This document shows positions 1 to 6,581 of a stretch of 39,239 nt of DNA, in pieces. Position numbers and translations under genes: made by a program. The notes beneath the pieces are model-generated. The model searched no databases. It was not told the DNA's origin and was given only the letters and a program-made list of their open reading frames with translations. Source of the stretch: Actinomycetes bacterium (lineage in GTDB: Bacteria > Actinomycetota > Actinomycetes > S36-B12 > UBA10799); assembly GCA_029779995.1 (NCBI GenBank), contig JAKOZM010000556.1:1-39239 (forward strand), given 5' to 3'. Each line of letters begins with the position of its first letter. The stretch's first letter is position 1.

Positions 1-133
1 ACGGCTCGATCAACCCCACCCACACATCCCACGGAATGGTCTCGTCCATCGACTCCAGAAACTGCTCCCGGCGTGACACCCGACGCCGATTCCCGTACTC
101 CAGATCCGTGAACGAAGGCTGCTCAACACCCAT
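1..133 (-). CDS. IS5-family-type transposase, N-terminal fragment cut by window edge
   Basis: Reading leftward from an ATG at 133 gives 44 codons without a stop. They include an N-terminal SFTDLEYGNRR and then a segment with MDETIPWDVW followed by LIEP. This is the typical beginning of IS5/IS1182-type DDE transposases (DUF772 region), where a 'Φ-E-x-M-D-x-ΦΦPW' segment precedes the first helix. Only the N-terminus is inside the window, so I cannot tell whether the gene is intact or whether the catalytic DDE residues survive. It lies just outside the conserved SRPBCC-glk block, so the element probably inserted at the edge of a conserved locus. Confidence 0.75.
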   Translation of the reverse strand, partial: MGVEQPSFTDLEYGNRRRVSRREQFLESMDETIPWDVWVGLIEP

Positions 134-180
134 GATTCATTGTCCCGGAAACCATCCATCCGAAGCACCCAGGACGAGCG

Positions 181-201
181 AGTAAATCAGCGTTTCCCTA
201 A
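181..201. repeat. Possible terminal inverted repeat of the IS element
   Basis: About 50 bp upstream of the transposase start lies a segment that reads TAGGGAAACGCTGATTTACT on the minus strand. Terminal repeats of many IS5-group elements have this kind of AGGGAA...CTGATT composition, and the distance to the start codon fits. The partner repeat is outside the window and no target duplication can be seen, so this is tentative. Confidence 0.35.
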
Positions 202-260
202 AACACGCAATTGCGACACTGTAACCCGAGATCATTCGCCGGTGAGGCATCATCAGAGGT

Positions 261-665
261 ATGGCGGGTGTCGATCTGGTCGATGAGAGTTTCATCGTCG
301 TCCCCGCCGATGTGCTGGCGCCAATCGTGGCCGATCCCGCCTATCAGCGGCGCTGGTGGCCCGATCTGGACCTGACCGTGTTCATGGATCGCGGGCTGCA
401 AGGACAGCGGTGGTCGGTGTCCGGAGCGCTGGTCGGATCCCTCGAGATCTGGATCGAGGAGTTCGCTGACGGGTGCATCGTGCACCACTATCTGCGCGCG
501 GAGCCGACCAGTGACGCGCGCACTCCTGATCCGTGGCCCGATACCCCCGCCGGGTGGCGCAAAGCGGCGGCCGCTCGAGCTGAGCGGGCGAAGGCATGGA
601 AACGCAGCATGTGGGCACTCAAAGCGGAGTTGGAGGGCGAGCGCCCGGCCGGGGTCACCGCGTAG
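261..665 (+). CDS. SRPBCC/START-like domain protein (polyketide-cyclase-like)
   Basis: This 134-residue protein has the pattern of the SRPBCC fold. An N-terminal strand (FIVVPADVLAPIVAD) leads into a helix with the PAYQRRWWPDL motif, followed by alternating strands and a long basic C-terminal helix (residues about 100-125). Such proteins form a hydrophobic pocket for lipids or other apolar ligands; no catalytic residues can be assigned. GAGG precedes the ATG at 261 by a suitable distance. It is followed 35 bp later by a second SRPBCC gene, so the two probably form a co-transcribed pair. M. tuberculosis has an SRPBCC gene (Rv2185c) at this chromosomal place. The ligand is unknown. Confidence 0.7.
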   Translation: MAGVDLVDESFIVVPADVLAPIVADPAYQRRWWPDLDLTVFMDRGLQGQRWSVSGALVGSLEIWIEEFADGCIVHHYLRAEPTSDARTPDPWPDTPAGWRKAAAARAERAKAWKRSMWALKAELEGERPAGVTA

Positions 666-700
666 GGGTGAGGCGTACGCTGGGCACCGAGGAGGTGCGT

Positions 701-1132
701 GTGGCAGAGCAGACCGAGTCCAGCATCGTGATCGCGGCGTCGGCCCAGCGGGTGATGAATGTGATCGCGGACCTGCGCACCTATCCGGAGTGGGCCGGCG
801 TGAAGTCCACAGAGGTTCTTGCCGAGTTCCCCGATGGCCGCCCGCAGAAGGCCCAGATGGTCATCGACAACGGCCCGATCAAGGACACGTACACCATCGA
901 GTACGAGTGGCAAGCCGATCAGCGGGTCACCTGGCAGCTCACCGAGTCGGAGGTGTTGCGCGATCTCGACGGCACCTACATCGTCACGGATCTCGGGGAT
1001 GGAACCAGCGAGGTGAGGTATCGGCTGGTGGTGGATCTCATGATCCCGATCATCGGCACGATCAAACGTAAGGCGGAGAAGGCCATCGTCGATAGCGCTC
1101 TCAAGGGCCTGAAGAAACGGGTGGAACAGTGA
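701..1132 (+). CDS. SRPBCC family protein (Rv2185c-like)
   Basis: The protein is 143 residues long. The GTG at 701 is chosen because AGGAGG (690-695) sits 5 nt upstream; a longer reading to an ATG at 596 would overlap the previous gene. The sequence shows the classic SRPBCC opening (SSIVIAASAQRVMNVIADL), the YPEWAGVKSTEVL segment, and a C-terminal amphipathic helix ending KGLKKRVEQ. The family includes Rv2185c of M. tuberculosis and Streptomyces homologues found in the same neighbourhood. They are thought to bind a hydrophobic ligand; the reaction, if any, is unknown. The stop codon overlaps the GTG of the next gene (GTGA), implying translational coupling. Confidence 0.8.
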   Translation: MAEQTESSIVIAASAQRVMNVIADLRTYPEWAGVKSTEVLAEFPDGRPQKAQMVIDNGPIKDTYTIEYEWQADQRVTWQLTESEVLRDLDGTYIVTDLGDGTSEVRYRLVVDLMIPIIGTIKRKAEKAIVDSALKGLKKRVEQ

Positions 1133-1500
1133 CGCAGCCTCCCGCAGACCCATGGTGGCACTCCACACCCGAACAACCGCCCGTCGACTCCGTGCTGGAG
1201 GAAGGCGTGAAGTTGTTTGGCGCCCTGCGGGACTGGGCGGTGGAATCAGGTGCGGTGGCAGCCGTGACAGAGATGACGACCTCCGCAGCGACGTCCGCCA
1301 GCGCGTATCTGAGCCATATTCAGGACAACTCTGAGGTTCAGGTCGAGGATGAGGATGTAGCGCCCGGAGCACGCTGTTCTGATTGTCCGGTTTGTCTGGG
1401 CCTGGATGCCCTCAAGGCCAGCAATCCGCAGATGGCGCAGACGGCGCGCTCGGCCTTGAGCCAGGTCAATGCCCTGATAGCGGGCCTGCTTCGAGGCTGA
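1129..1500 (+). CDS. Small conserved protein with CxxCPxC motif (DUF5304-like)
   Basis: This 123-residue protein starts at a GTG overlapping the upstream stop. It has an acidic middle (VQVEDEDVAPGA), then CSDCPVC at about residue 83-89, then a helical C-terminus. The three clustered cysteines could bind zinc or an Fe-S cluster, but no further ligand is obvious. Small proteins of this kind occur between SRPBCC genes and ROK glucokinase in Streptomyces and relatives (I recall them as DUF5304), so this is most likely a conserved actinobacterial gene. Its function is unknown. Coupling to the SRPBCC gene suggests a shared job. Confidence 0.65.
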   Translation: MTQPPADPWWHSTPEQPPVDSVLEEGVKLFGALRDWAVESGAVAAVTEMTTSAATSASAYLSHIQDNSEVQVEDEDVAPGARCSDCPVCLGLDALKASNPQMAQTARSALSQVNALIAGLLRG

Positions 1501-1520
1501 AAAGGCTCTTGCTCAGCAGA

Positions 1521-1526
1521 TACCGT
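1521..1526 (+). promoter_or_regulatory. -10 box for leaderless glk
   Basis: TACCGT fits the TANNNT -10 consensus of actinobacterial housekeeping promoters and ends 6 nt before the ATG at 1533. Transcription would begin at or next to the start codon. There is no Shine-Dalgarno sequence before this ATG, which agrees with a leaderless mRNA. Confidence 0.5.
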
Positions 1527-1532
1527 GAAACC

Positions 1533-2477
1533 ATGGGTCTCACAGTGGGCGTTGACATCGGTGGCACGAAGATCGCGGCAGGGGTCGTGGACGAGCAGGG
1601 TGAAATCCTGGCCCGCAAGCGCGTCGCCACGGCCGGCCGCAGCGCCGAGACCGTGGAGCGCACCGTCAGTGACCTCGTCAAGCAACTGCAGCGGGACTTC
1701 GACATCGAGGCGATCGGGATCGGAGCGGCGGGTTTCGTCGACGAGAAGCGGTCGCGGGTCAATTTCGCGCCCAATCTCGGATGGCGCGACGAACCGCTGC
1801 GGATGGCCGTCGAATCAGCCACGGGGCTGCCGGTCGTCATCGAGAACGACGCGAATGCCGCCGCCTGGGGGGAGTACCGCTTCGGGGCCGGCCGCGGGTC
1901 GGACTACTTGGTCGCTATCACGGTCGGTACGGGAATCGGCGGCGGCATCATCACGGAAGGGGCTCTGTATCGCGGACGCTATGGGGCCGCCGCGGAGTTC
2001 GGTCACTTGTCCGTCGACCCCGGCGGCCGCCCCTGCGGCTGCGGGAACCGGGGCTGCTGGGAGCAGTACGCCAGCGGCAACGCTTTGGTCCGGGAGGCGC
2101 GCTACCTGGCCTCTGAGCGGCGCACGGAAGCGGAGAAGATGCTGGATCTCGGTGATGGCACCCCGGAGGGTGTGCAAGGGGTGCATGTGAGCACGGCGGC
2201 CCGGGAGGGTGATCCGGTGGCCCTGGCCGCGTTCGATTTCGTATCTCGCTGGTTGGGGCAGGGCATGGCAGATGTGGCGGCGATCCTCGACCCGGAGTGT
2301 TTTGTCATCGGTGGTGGCGTCAGTGAGGCAGGAGACATCCTGCTCGGGAGCACCGTGCGGGCGTTCGGCGAGTCGGTGACGGGCCGTGACCACCGGACTC
2401 TGCCGAAGATAGTGGTGGCACAACTCGGGAACGCCGCGGGTCTGGTCGGCGCGGCCGATCTGGCCCGCTACCGCTGA
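1533..2477 (+). CDS. glk: ROK-family glucokinase
   Basis: Phosphorylates glucose with ATP (or polyphosphate in some actinobacterial relatives) in the cytoplasm, feeding glycolysis. The 314-residue protein has the phosphate-binding DIGGTKIA at residues 8-15 and the END motif with catalytic Asp106. The ROK zinc site is GH(158), followed by Cys168, Cys170 and Cys175 in a CGCGNRGC context, and a second ATP-binding region (FVIGGGVSEAG) lies near the C-terminus. Length and motifs match Streptomyces GlkA. The frame is open further upstream to 1383, but the ATG at 1533 begins right before the first beta strand and has a leaderless promoter signal. It converges on the LOR/SDH gene, with a palindromic element between them. 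Confidence 0.93.
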   Translation: MGLTVGVDIGGTKIAAGVVDEQGEILARKRVATAGRSAETVERTVSDLVKQLQRDFDIEAIGIGAAGFVDEKRSRVNFAPNLGWRDEPLRMAVESATGLPVVIENDANAAAWGEYRFGAGRGSDYLVAITVGTGIGGGIITEGALYRGRYGAAAEFGHLSVDPGGRPCGCGNRGCWEQYASGNALVREARYLASERRTEAEKMLDLGDGTPEGVQGVHVSTAAREGDPVALAAFDFVSRWLGQGMADVAAILDPECFVIGGGVSEAGDILLGSTVRAFGESVTGRDHRTLPKIVVAQLGNAAGLVGAADLARYR

Positions 2478-2494
2478 GGCAGGGGTCAGCACTA

Positions 2495-2553
2495 GCAAAC
2501 GGGCGGTTGTTGCTGCGACACGCCGTGGCGAATCGCAACGAATGCCCATTTGC
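2495..2553. repeat. Imperfect palindrome, single copy of the 22-kb repeat family
   Basis: In the gap between the convergent glk and LOR/SDH genes, a 5' arm (GCAAACGGGCGGTTGTTG) faces a 3' arm (CAACGAATGCCCATTTGC). The arms pair with two mismatches and two G-T wobbles over 18 positions, with a 3-nt bulge (CTG) and an inner CGA/TCG pair. The core TTGTTGCTGCGACAC and ATCGCAACGA are the same as in the unit at 22325-22377. The outer arms differ in sequence from those units yet still pair with each other. It could act as a bidirectional terminator or be a REP-like element. Confidence 0.7.
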
Positions 2554-2572
2554 GCCGTCGCGAGTCCAAACG

Positions 2573-3784
2573 TCAGGTGAGCTCTTGCGCCAACTGTTCG
2601 AGGAACAGGCCGATGTCGGTCACCACACCCTGAGCCTGCGCGCTGCCGCGGTCAGACAGTTTTGTGACAGTGGACGGATTGATGTCCACACACACCAGCG
2701 GAATGGCGGCAGGCAGGATGTTCCCGGTAGCGATGGCATGCAACATCGTGGCCACCATGATCGCGAACCCGACGTCAGCCAACTGCCCCCGCATGGCGCG
2801 CTGCCCCTCGATCACGTCGGTGTAGACATCAGGCAGCGGGCCGTCGTCGCGCACCGACCCGACCAGCACGAAGGGTTTGTCGTTCTTGACCATGGTGTGC
2901 ATGAGGCCACCGGTGATCACCCCTGCCTCCACCGCGCCCGCGATGCTCCCGTGTGCGCGCACCCGGTTGATCGCGCGGATGTGGTTCTCATGGCCGTGTT
3001 CTACGCCGGAGCCCTTGCTCAGGTCCACGCCCAGGGACGTGCCGTACATGTTCGACTCGATGTCATGGACGGCCAGGGCGTTGCCGGCGAACAGGACATC
3101 GACGTAGCCGGCTTCCACCAAAGCACTCAAGGCCGGCGCTCCGCCGGTGTGGACGATCGCCGGTCCGCCGACCCACAGCACACGCTTGCCCGCCTGCTTG
3201 CACTCGCGCATCTGCTCGGCGATCTGGCGCACCTGCAGCGCTTGCGGCTTCTCACTGGACACGACCGAGTTCATGAACTCGAAGACGCTCTCACCCGACG
3301 GCTTCGGTGGCGGCGGGACGACGACCTTCACACCCAGGAAACCGATCACGACCGGCTCGCCCTCGCTGACGTCGGACATGGGGACGGTGGTGATGACTCC
3401 GTCCCGCAGAACCAGACCGCAATCCATCTCCGGGTTCTGGACGAGCAGCCAGTCGCCGTCGACACGCACGTAGGTGTCGAAGTTGGTGCTGGAGTGGAAG
3501 CCCTCCGGGAAGACGCCGTCCATCGGGGCGAGGATGAATTCGGCGTCGGAGGTCTCGACCGGGTTGGCGCCATGGCTCTGCAGTCTGACCAACAGGTCAT
3601 TGAGGACCAGCGGATCATCATGGGAGATGACGATGCGCGCGCGAGATTCGTCATTCTTCGTCTTGCCGAAGACGAGGTCCTGAATCTCGTAGTCGGCCCC
3701 CGACTCGAGGATGTCGTCGAGGGTCCGGCTCAACTGCCCGGAGTCGATCAGGTGGCCTTGCAGTTGCACGACTTCAGTCATCAT
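2573..3784 (-). CDS. LOR/SDH-domain protein (TIGR00300 type), probable ornithine cyclodeaminase-like enzyme
   Basis: This 403-residue protein resembles the 'LOR/SDH bifunctional enzyme conserved region' family. The N-terminal part (about 1-110, with GHLIDSGQLSRTLDDIL and IVISHDDPLVLNDLL) is followed by a middle linker. A C-terminal dinucleotide-binding-like half carries WVGGPAIVHTGG, DVLFAGNALAVHDIE, SLGVDL and CVDINPSTVTKLSDRGS. Archaeal members and the C-terminal half of cyanobacterial ArgZ/AgrE are NAD-dependent ornithine cyclodeaminases making proline. The arginine dihydrolase half of ArgZ is absent here. The enzymatic role is inferred from the family, not from catalytic residues I can prove. 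The family is better known from archaea, cyanobacteria and planctomycetes than from actinobacteria. Two adjacent ATGs (3784 and 3781) could start it. The small membrane-protein gene lies 36 bp upstream on the same strand. Confidence 0.75.
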   Translation of the reverse strand: MMTEVVQLQGHLIDSGQLSRTLDDILESGADYEIQDLVFGKTKNDESRARIVISHDDPLVLNDLLVRLQSHGANPVETSDAEFILAPMDGVFPEGFHSSTNFDTYVRVDGDWLLVQNPEMDCGLVLRDGVITTVPMSDVSEGEPVVIGFLGVKVVVPPPPKPSGESVFEFMNSVVSSEKPQALQVRQIAEQMRECKQAGKRVLWVGGPAIVHTGGAPALSALVEAGYVDVLFAGNALAVHDIESNMYGTSLGVDLSKGSGVEHGHENHIRAINRVRAHGSIAGAVEAGVITGGLMHTMVKNDKPFVLVGSVRDDGPLPDVYTDVIEGQRAMRGQLADVGFAIMVATMLHAIATGNILPAAIPLVCVDINPSTVTKLSDRGSAQAQGVVTDIGLFLEQLAQELT

Positions 3785-3820
3785 GGCCGCAATCCTGTCA
3801 CGGCCTGCCGCCTCGTGGCA

Positions 3821-4201
3821 TCACACCGCTGAGCCGTCGTCCCAGCCGTCCTGCGGCTCATGCGGGTCGCGCAGTACGAGGGTGAGGAAGCCGGCGACAA
3901 ACGCCACGATGCCCACTGCCACGATCCCCGGACCGACCAGCTCAGGCAGCAGCACGCCGACGAACAGCAACAAGGGGCCACCGAGGGTGCCGACCCACGC
4001 CAGGCGCGTGACCAGGTCCATGCTCGGCAGCGGGGGTGGGTCCGGCGGGATGTAAGTCTCGTCGGGATCCTCGGCAACCGGGGGCGCAGGGATCACCGGG
4101 GGAGGGGGCGGTGCGGAGGGCACCTCGTCACTGAGGTCGGCCACGATCTGTTCCCAGACCTGCTTGTCGTAGGGGACGGGCTCGTCGGGGGTGCCGCTCA
4201 T
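3821..4201 (-). CDS. Small proline-rich membrane protein, function unknown
   Basis: The protein is 126 residues long. Residues about 1-60 are acidic and proline-rich (PPPPPVIPAPP, PPDPPPLPS) and probably disordered and cytoplasmic. Two hydrophobic segments follow (about 68-88 WVGTLGGPLLLFVGVLL and 92-110 GIVAVGIVAFVAGFLTLVL), joined by a short loop. The C-terminus is short and acidic. I do not recognise a named family, though similar two-helix proteins with proline-rich tails are common in actinobacteria. TAAAGT at 4211-4216 on the minus strand is a possible -10 box, 9 nt before the ATG. It is probably co-transcribed with the downstream LOR/SDH gene. Confidence 0.6.
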   Translation of the reverse strand: MSGTPDEPVPYDKQVWEQIVADLSDEVPSAPPPPPVIPAPPVAEDPDETYIPPDPPPLPSMDLVTRLAWVGTLGGPLLLFVGVLLPELVGPGIVAVGIVAFVAGFLTLVLRDPHEPQDGWDDGSAV

Positions 4202-4365
4202 GGTGTCTTCACTTTAGGCGCGTGGGTCGGCGCAGCCGGGCGGGTCAGCGCCGACCGGGTTGCGAATCGGCCGGCAGTGGGCTGCGAGCGCATAGTCGAT
4301 GGTCTCACGCAGGCGATGATCGACATCTCCCGACGACTGCGGTCAAGTGCACCCGCCTGTGGGCC

Positions 4366-4423
4366 GGACAGTGCACAATAGGACGGTCGGTTCATTGTCC
4401 AACGGACGTGAGGCCAATAGGGT
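4366..4423 (+). promoter_or_regulatory. Divergent promoter region with inverted repeat upstream of plsC
   Basis: An inverted repeat, GGACAGTG (4366-4373) and CATTGTCC (4393-4400), has one mismatch and a 19-bp spacer. It lies before a TANNNT box (TAGGGT, 4418-4423). A transcript starting about 7 nt downstream would carry AGGAGG (4443-4448) 8 nt before the plsC GTG. The repeat could be an operator for either divergent gene; the regulator is unknown. Confidence 0.35.
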
Positions 4424-4456
4424 CGACAGTGAATCGGTGAGCAGGAGGCCCCCACG

Positions 4457-5176
4457 GTGTTGTACTGGCTGTTCAAGTACATCCTCTTGGGTCCGTGGCT
4501 GCGGATTCTGTACCGGCCGCAGGTGCAGGGGCTGGAGAACATCCCCAAGGACGGCCCCGCCATTCTGGCCAGCAACCACCTGTCCTTCTCGGATTCGTTC
4601 TTCCTGCCGCTCGTCTGCCCGCGTCAGATCACGTTCCTGGCCAAGGCCGAGTACTTCAACGGCAAAGGCATCAAGGGGTTCTTCACGCGAGCGTTCTTCG
4701 CGGGCGTGGGCCAGGTGCCGATCGATCGCGCGGGCGGATCGGCGTCCGACAACGCGCTGACCACGGCCTTGCGTGTGCTCGGTGAGGACAAGTTGCTGGG
4801 GATCTACCCCGAAGGCACCCGTTCCCCCGACGGCCGGCTGTACCGCGGCAAGACCGGCGTGGCGCGGGTGGCGCTGGAGGCAGGCGTGCCCGTCATCCCC
4901 GTGGCGATGTTGGGCACCCGTGAGATTCAGCAACCGGGGCAGAAGTTGCCGCGCATCCGCCGGGTGGGGATCAATATTGGTGCGCCCCTGGACTTCTCAC
5001 GCTACGAGGGGATGCAGAACGACCGTTTTGTCCTGCGCTCCATGACCGACGAAATCATGTACGAACTCATGGAGTTGTCCGGTCAGGAGTACGTCGACCT
5101 CTACGCCTCGCGCGCCAAGGAAGTCATCGCCGACGGTGAGTCGGTGCAGGCTGCAGCGGCAGCGCAAGCCTCCTAG
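4457..5176 (+). CDS. plsC: 1-acyl-sn-glycerol-3-phosphate acyltransferase family protein (PlsC)
   Basis: Transfers an acyl chain to lysophosphatidic acid or a related lipid at the membrane. The 239-residue protein shows the acyltransferase HX4D motif NHLSFSD with His41 and Asp46, and the substrate-binding EGTRS at residues 119-123 (YPEGTRSPDG). A further block, VPVIPVAMLGT, follows. The N-terminus (LYWLFKYILLGPWLRILY) is a membrane-associating helix. The GTG at 4457 has a strong AGGAGG 8 nt upstream. Rv2182c of M. tuberculosis occupies the same position next to aroG. Substrate preference cannot be read from the sequence; a mannoside or glycolipid acyltransferase role is possible. Confidence 0.9.
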   Translation: MLYWLFKYILLGPWLRILYRPQVQGLENIPKDGPAILASNHLSFSDSFFLPLVCPRQITFLAKAEYFNGKGIKGFFTRAFFAGVGQVPIDRAGGSASDNALTTALRVLGEDKLLGIYPEGTRSPDGRLYRGKTGVARVALEAGVPVIPVAMLGTREIQQPGQKLPRIRRVGINIGAPLDFSRYEGMQNDRFVLRSMTDEIMYELMELSGQEYVDLYASRAKEVIADGESVQAAAAAQAS

Positions 5177-5205
5177 CGGCGACCGGCGGTCGTCCGGGCG
5201 TGAGT

Positions 5206-5211
5206 TACCCT
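5206..5211 (+). promoter_or_regulatory. -10 box for leaderless aroG
   Basis: TACCCT (TANNNT) ends 7 nt before the GTG at 5219, and no Shine-Dalgarno is present. This places the transcription start at the initiation codon, as in many actinobacterial leaderless genes, and supports the chosen start. Confidence 0.55.
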
Positions 5212-5218
5212 TGCTGTC

Positions 5219-6565
5219 GTGTCTGACCTTCCCTCCCACAACGTGATTGCCTGGCCAGATCTGCCGGCGGCCCAGCAACCCGTGTGGCCCGACGCGGCGA
5301 GGTTGGCCGAGGTCACCGCGGAGTTGGCGGTGGTCCCGCCGCTGGTGTTCGCCGGCGAGTGCGACCAGCTCATGACTGACCTGGGCAAGGCTGCTCGCGG
5401 CGAGGCCTTCGTGCTCATGGGCGGGGACTGTGCCGAGACGTTTGCGGCGAACACCGCCGATTCCATCCGGGCCCGCCTCAAGACGGTCCTGCAGATGGCG
5501 GTCGTGCTCACGTACGGCTCCCGGATGCCGGTGGTCAAGATCGGTCGAATGGCGGGGCAGTACTTCAAACCGCGGTCGAAGCTGCACGAGACCCGTGACG
5601 GGCTCACGCTGCCCTCCTACTTCGGCGACGGCGTCAATGAGCAGGCCTTCGCCGCGGCCTCCCGCGAGATCAACCCGCAGCGGCTGTTGAGCGCCTATCA
5701 CGCCTCGAGTGCCGCATTGAACCTCGTTCGAGCGTTCACCCAGGGTGGGTACGCGGATCTGCACCAGGTCCACGCCTGGAATCAGGACTTCGTGCGGGAG
5801 TCCGAAGCGGGGCAGCGCTACGACCGGATCGCCCGCGACATCGACAACGCGCTGGCGTTCATGCGCGCTTGTGGGGCCGACCCGGAGGAGTTCCGCCGGG
5901 TCGACTTCTACGCCAGCCACGAGGCATTGGTCATGGACTACGAGAAGCCGTTGGTGCGCATCGACTCCCGAACCGGCCAGCCCTACTCGGTGTCGGGACA
6001 CTTCCTGTGGATCGGTGAGCGCACGCGCGACCCGCAGGGTGCCCATGTCCATTTCGCGTCAGTGATCCGCAACCCGATCGGAGTGAAGATCGGACCGACC
6101 GCCACTCCCGAAGACGTAGTCTCCATCGCGGAGCATCTCAACCCGGAGCGGATCCCCGGGCGACTGACGTTCATCAGCCGGATGGGAGCGGACAAGGTCC
6201 GGGATGTGCTGCCCCCCATCATCGAGAAGGTGGAGGCCAACGGTCACCCAGTGGTGTGGATCTGTGACCCGATGCACGGCAATACCCGCGAGACCAGCAA
6301 CGGCGTGAAGACTCGGCAGTTCGAGGATGTCGCCGCTGAGGTGCATGGTTTCTTCGAGGTGCACGAACGGCTCGGCACGTTCCCCGGTGGTCTGCACATC
6401 GAGTTGACCGGCGATGACGTCACTGAGTGCCTCGGAGGCATCGGCGGCCCGCAGGAGCAGGATCTCCCGTACCGCTATGAGACGGCGTGCGACCCCCGGC
6501 TGAACCGGGTGCAGAGCCTGGAACTGGCCTTCGAGGTCGCCGAACGGCTGCGCGCCCGCGACTGA
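5219..6565 (+). CDS. aroG: 3-deoxy-7-phosphoheptulonate synthase, class II
   Basis: Condenses phosphoenolpyruvate with erythrose 4-phosphate, the first step of the shikimate pathway to aromatic amino acids. The 448-residue protein is the usual size of class II (plant/actinobacterial) enzymes. Recognisable blocks are GDCAETF with the metal-binding Cys, RMAGQYFKPRS, WIGERTRDPQGAHV and the DPMHGNT metal/substrate loop. The C-terminal block is HIELTGDDVTECLGG. It is encoded next to pknL and plsC as in M. tuberculosis (Rv2178c). It converges on pknL with only 16 bp between stops, leaving little room for a separate terminator. Confidence 0.96.
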   Translation: MSDLPSHNVIAWPDLPAAQQPVWPDAARLAEVTAELAVVPPLVFAGECDQLMTDLGKAARGEAFVLMGGDCAETFAANTADSIRARLKTVLQMAVVLTYGSRMPVVKIGRMAGQYFKPRSKLHETRDGLTLPSYFGDGVNEQAFAAASREINPQRLLSAYHASSAALNLVRAFTQGGYADLHQVHAWNQDFVRESEAGQRYDRIARDIDNALAFMRACGADPEEFRRVDFYASHEALVMDYEKPLVRIDSRTGQPYSVSGHFLWIGERTRDPQGAHVHFASVIRNPIGVKIGPTATPEDVVSIAEHLNPERIPGRLTFISRMGADKVRDVLPPIIEKVEANGHPVVWICDPMHGNTRETSNGVKTRQFEDVAAEVHGFFEVHERLGTFPGGLHIELTGDDVTECLGGIGGPQEQDLPYRYETACDPRLNRVQSLELAFEVAERLRARD

Positions 6566-6581
6566 CAACCTGACCGACGAC

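Noticed and set aside
205..235. Fifth copy of the palindrome family (TTGCGACACTG near 212)
   Set aside because: Only about eight core bases agree and no partner arm is found downstream.
2507..3832. Long open frame on the plus strand opposite the LOR/SDH gene
   Set aside because: Composition is Arg/His/Asp-rich with no recognisable domain; it is the antisense shadow of a high-GC gene with strong family similarity.
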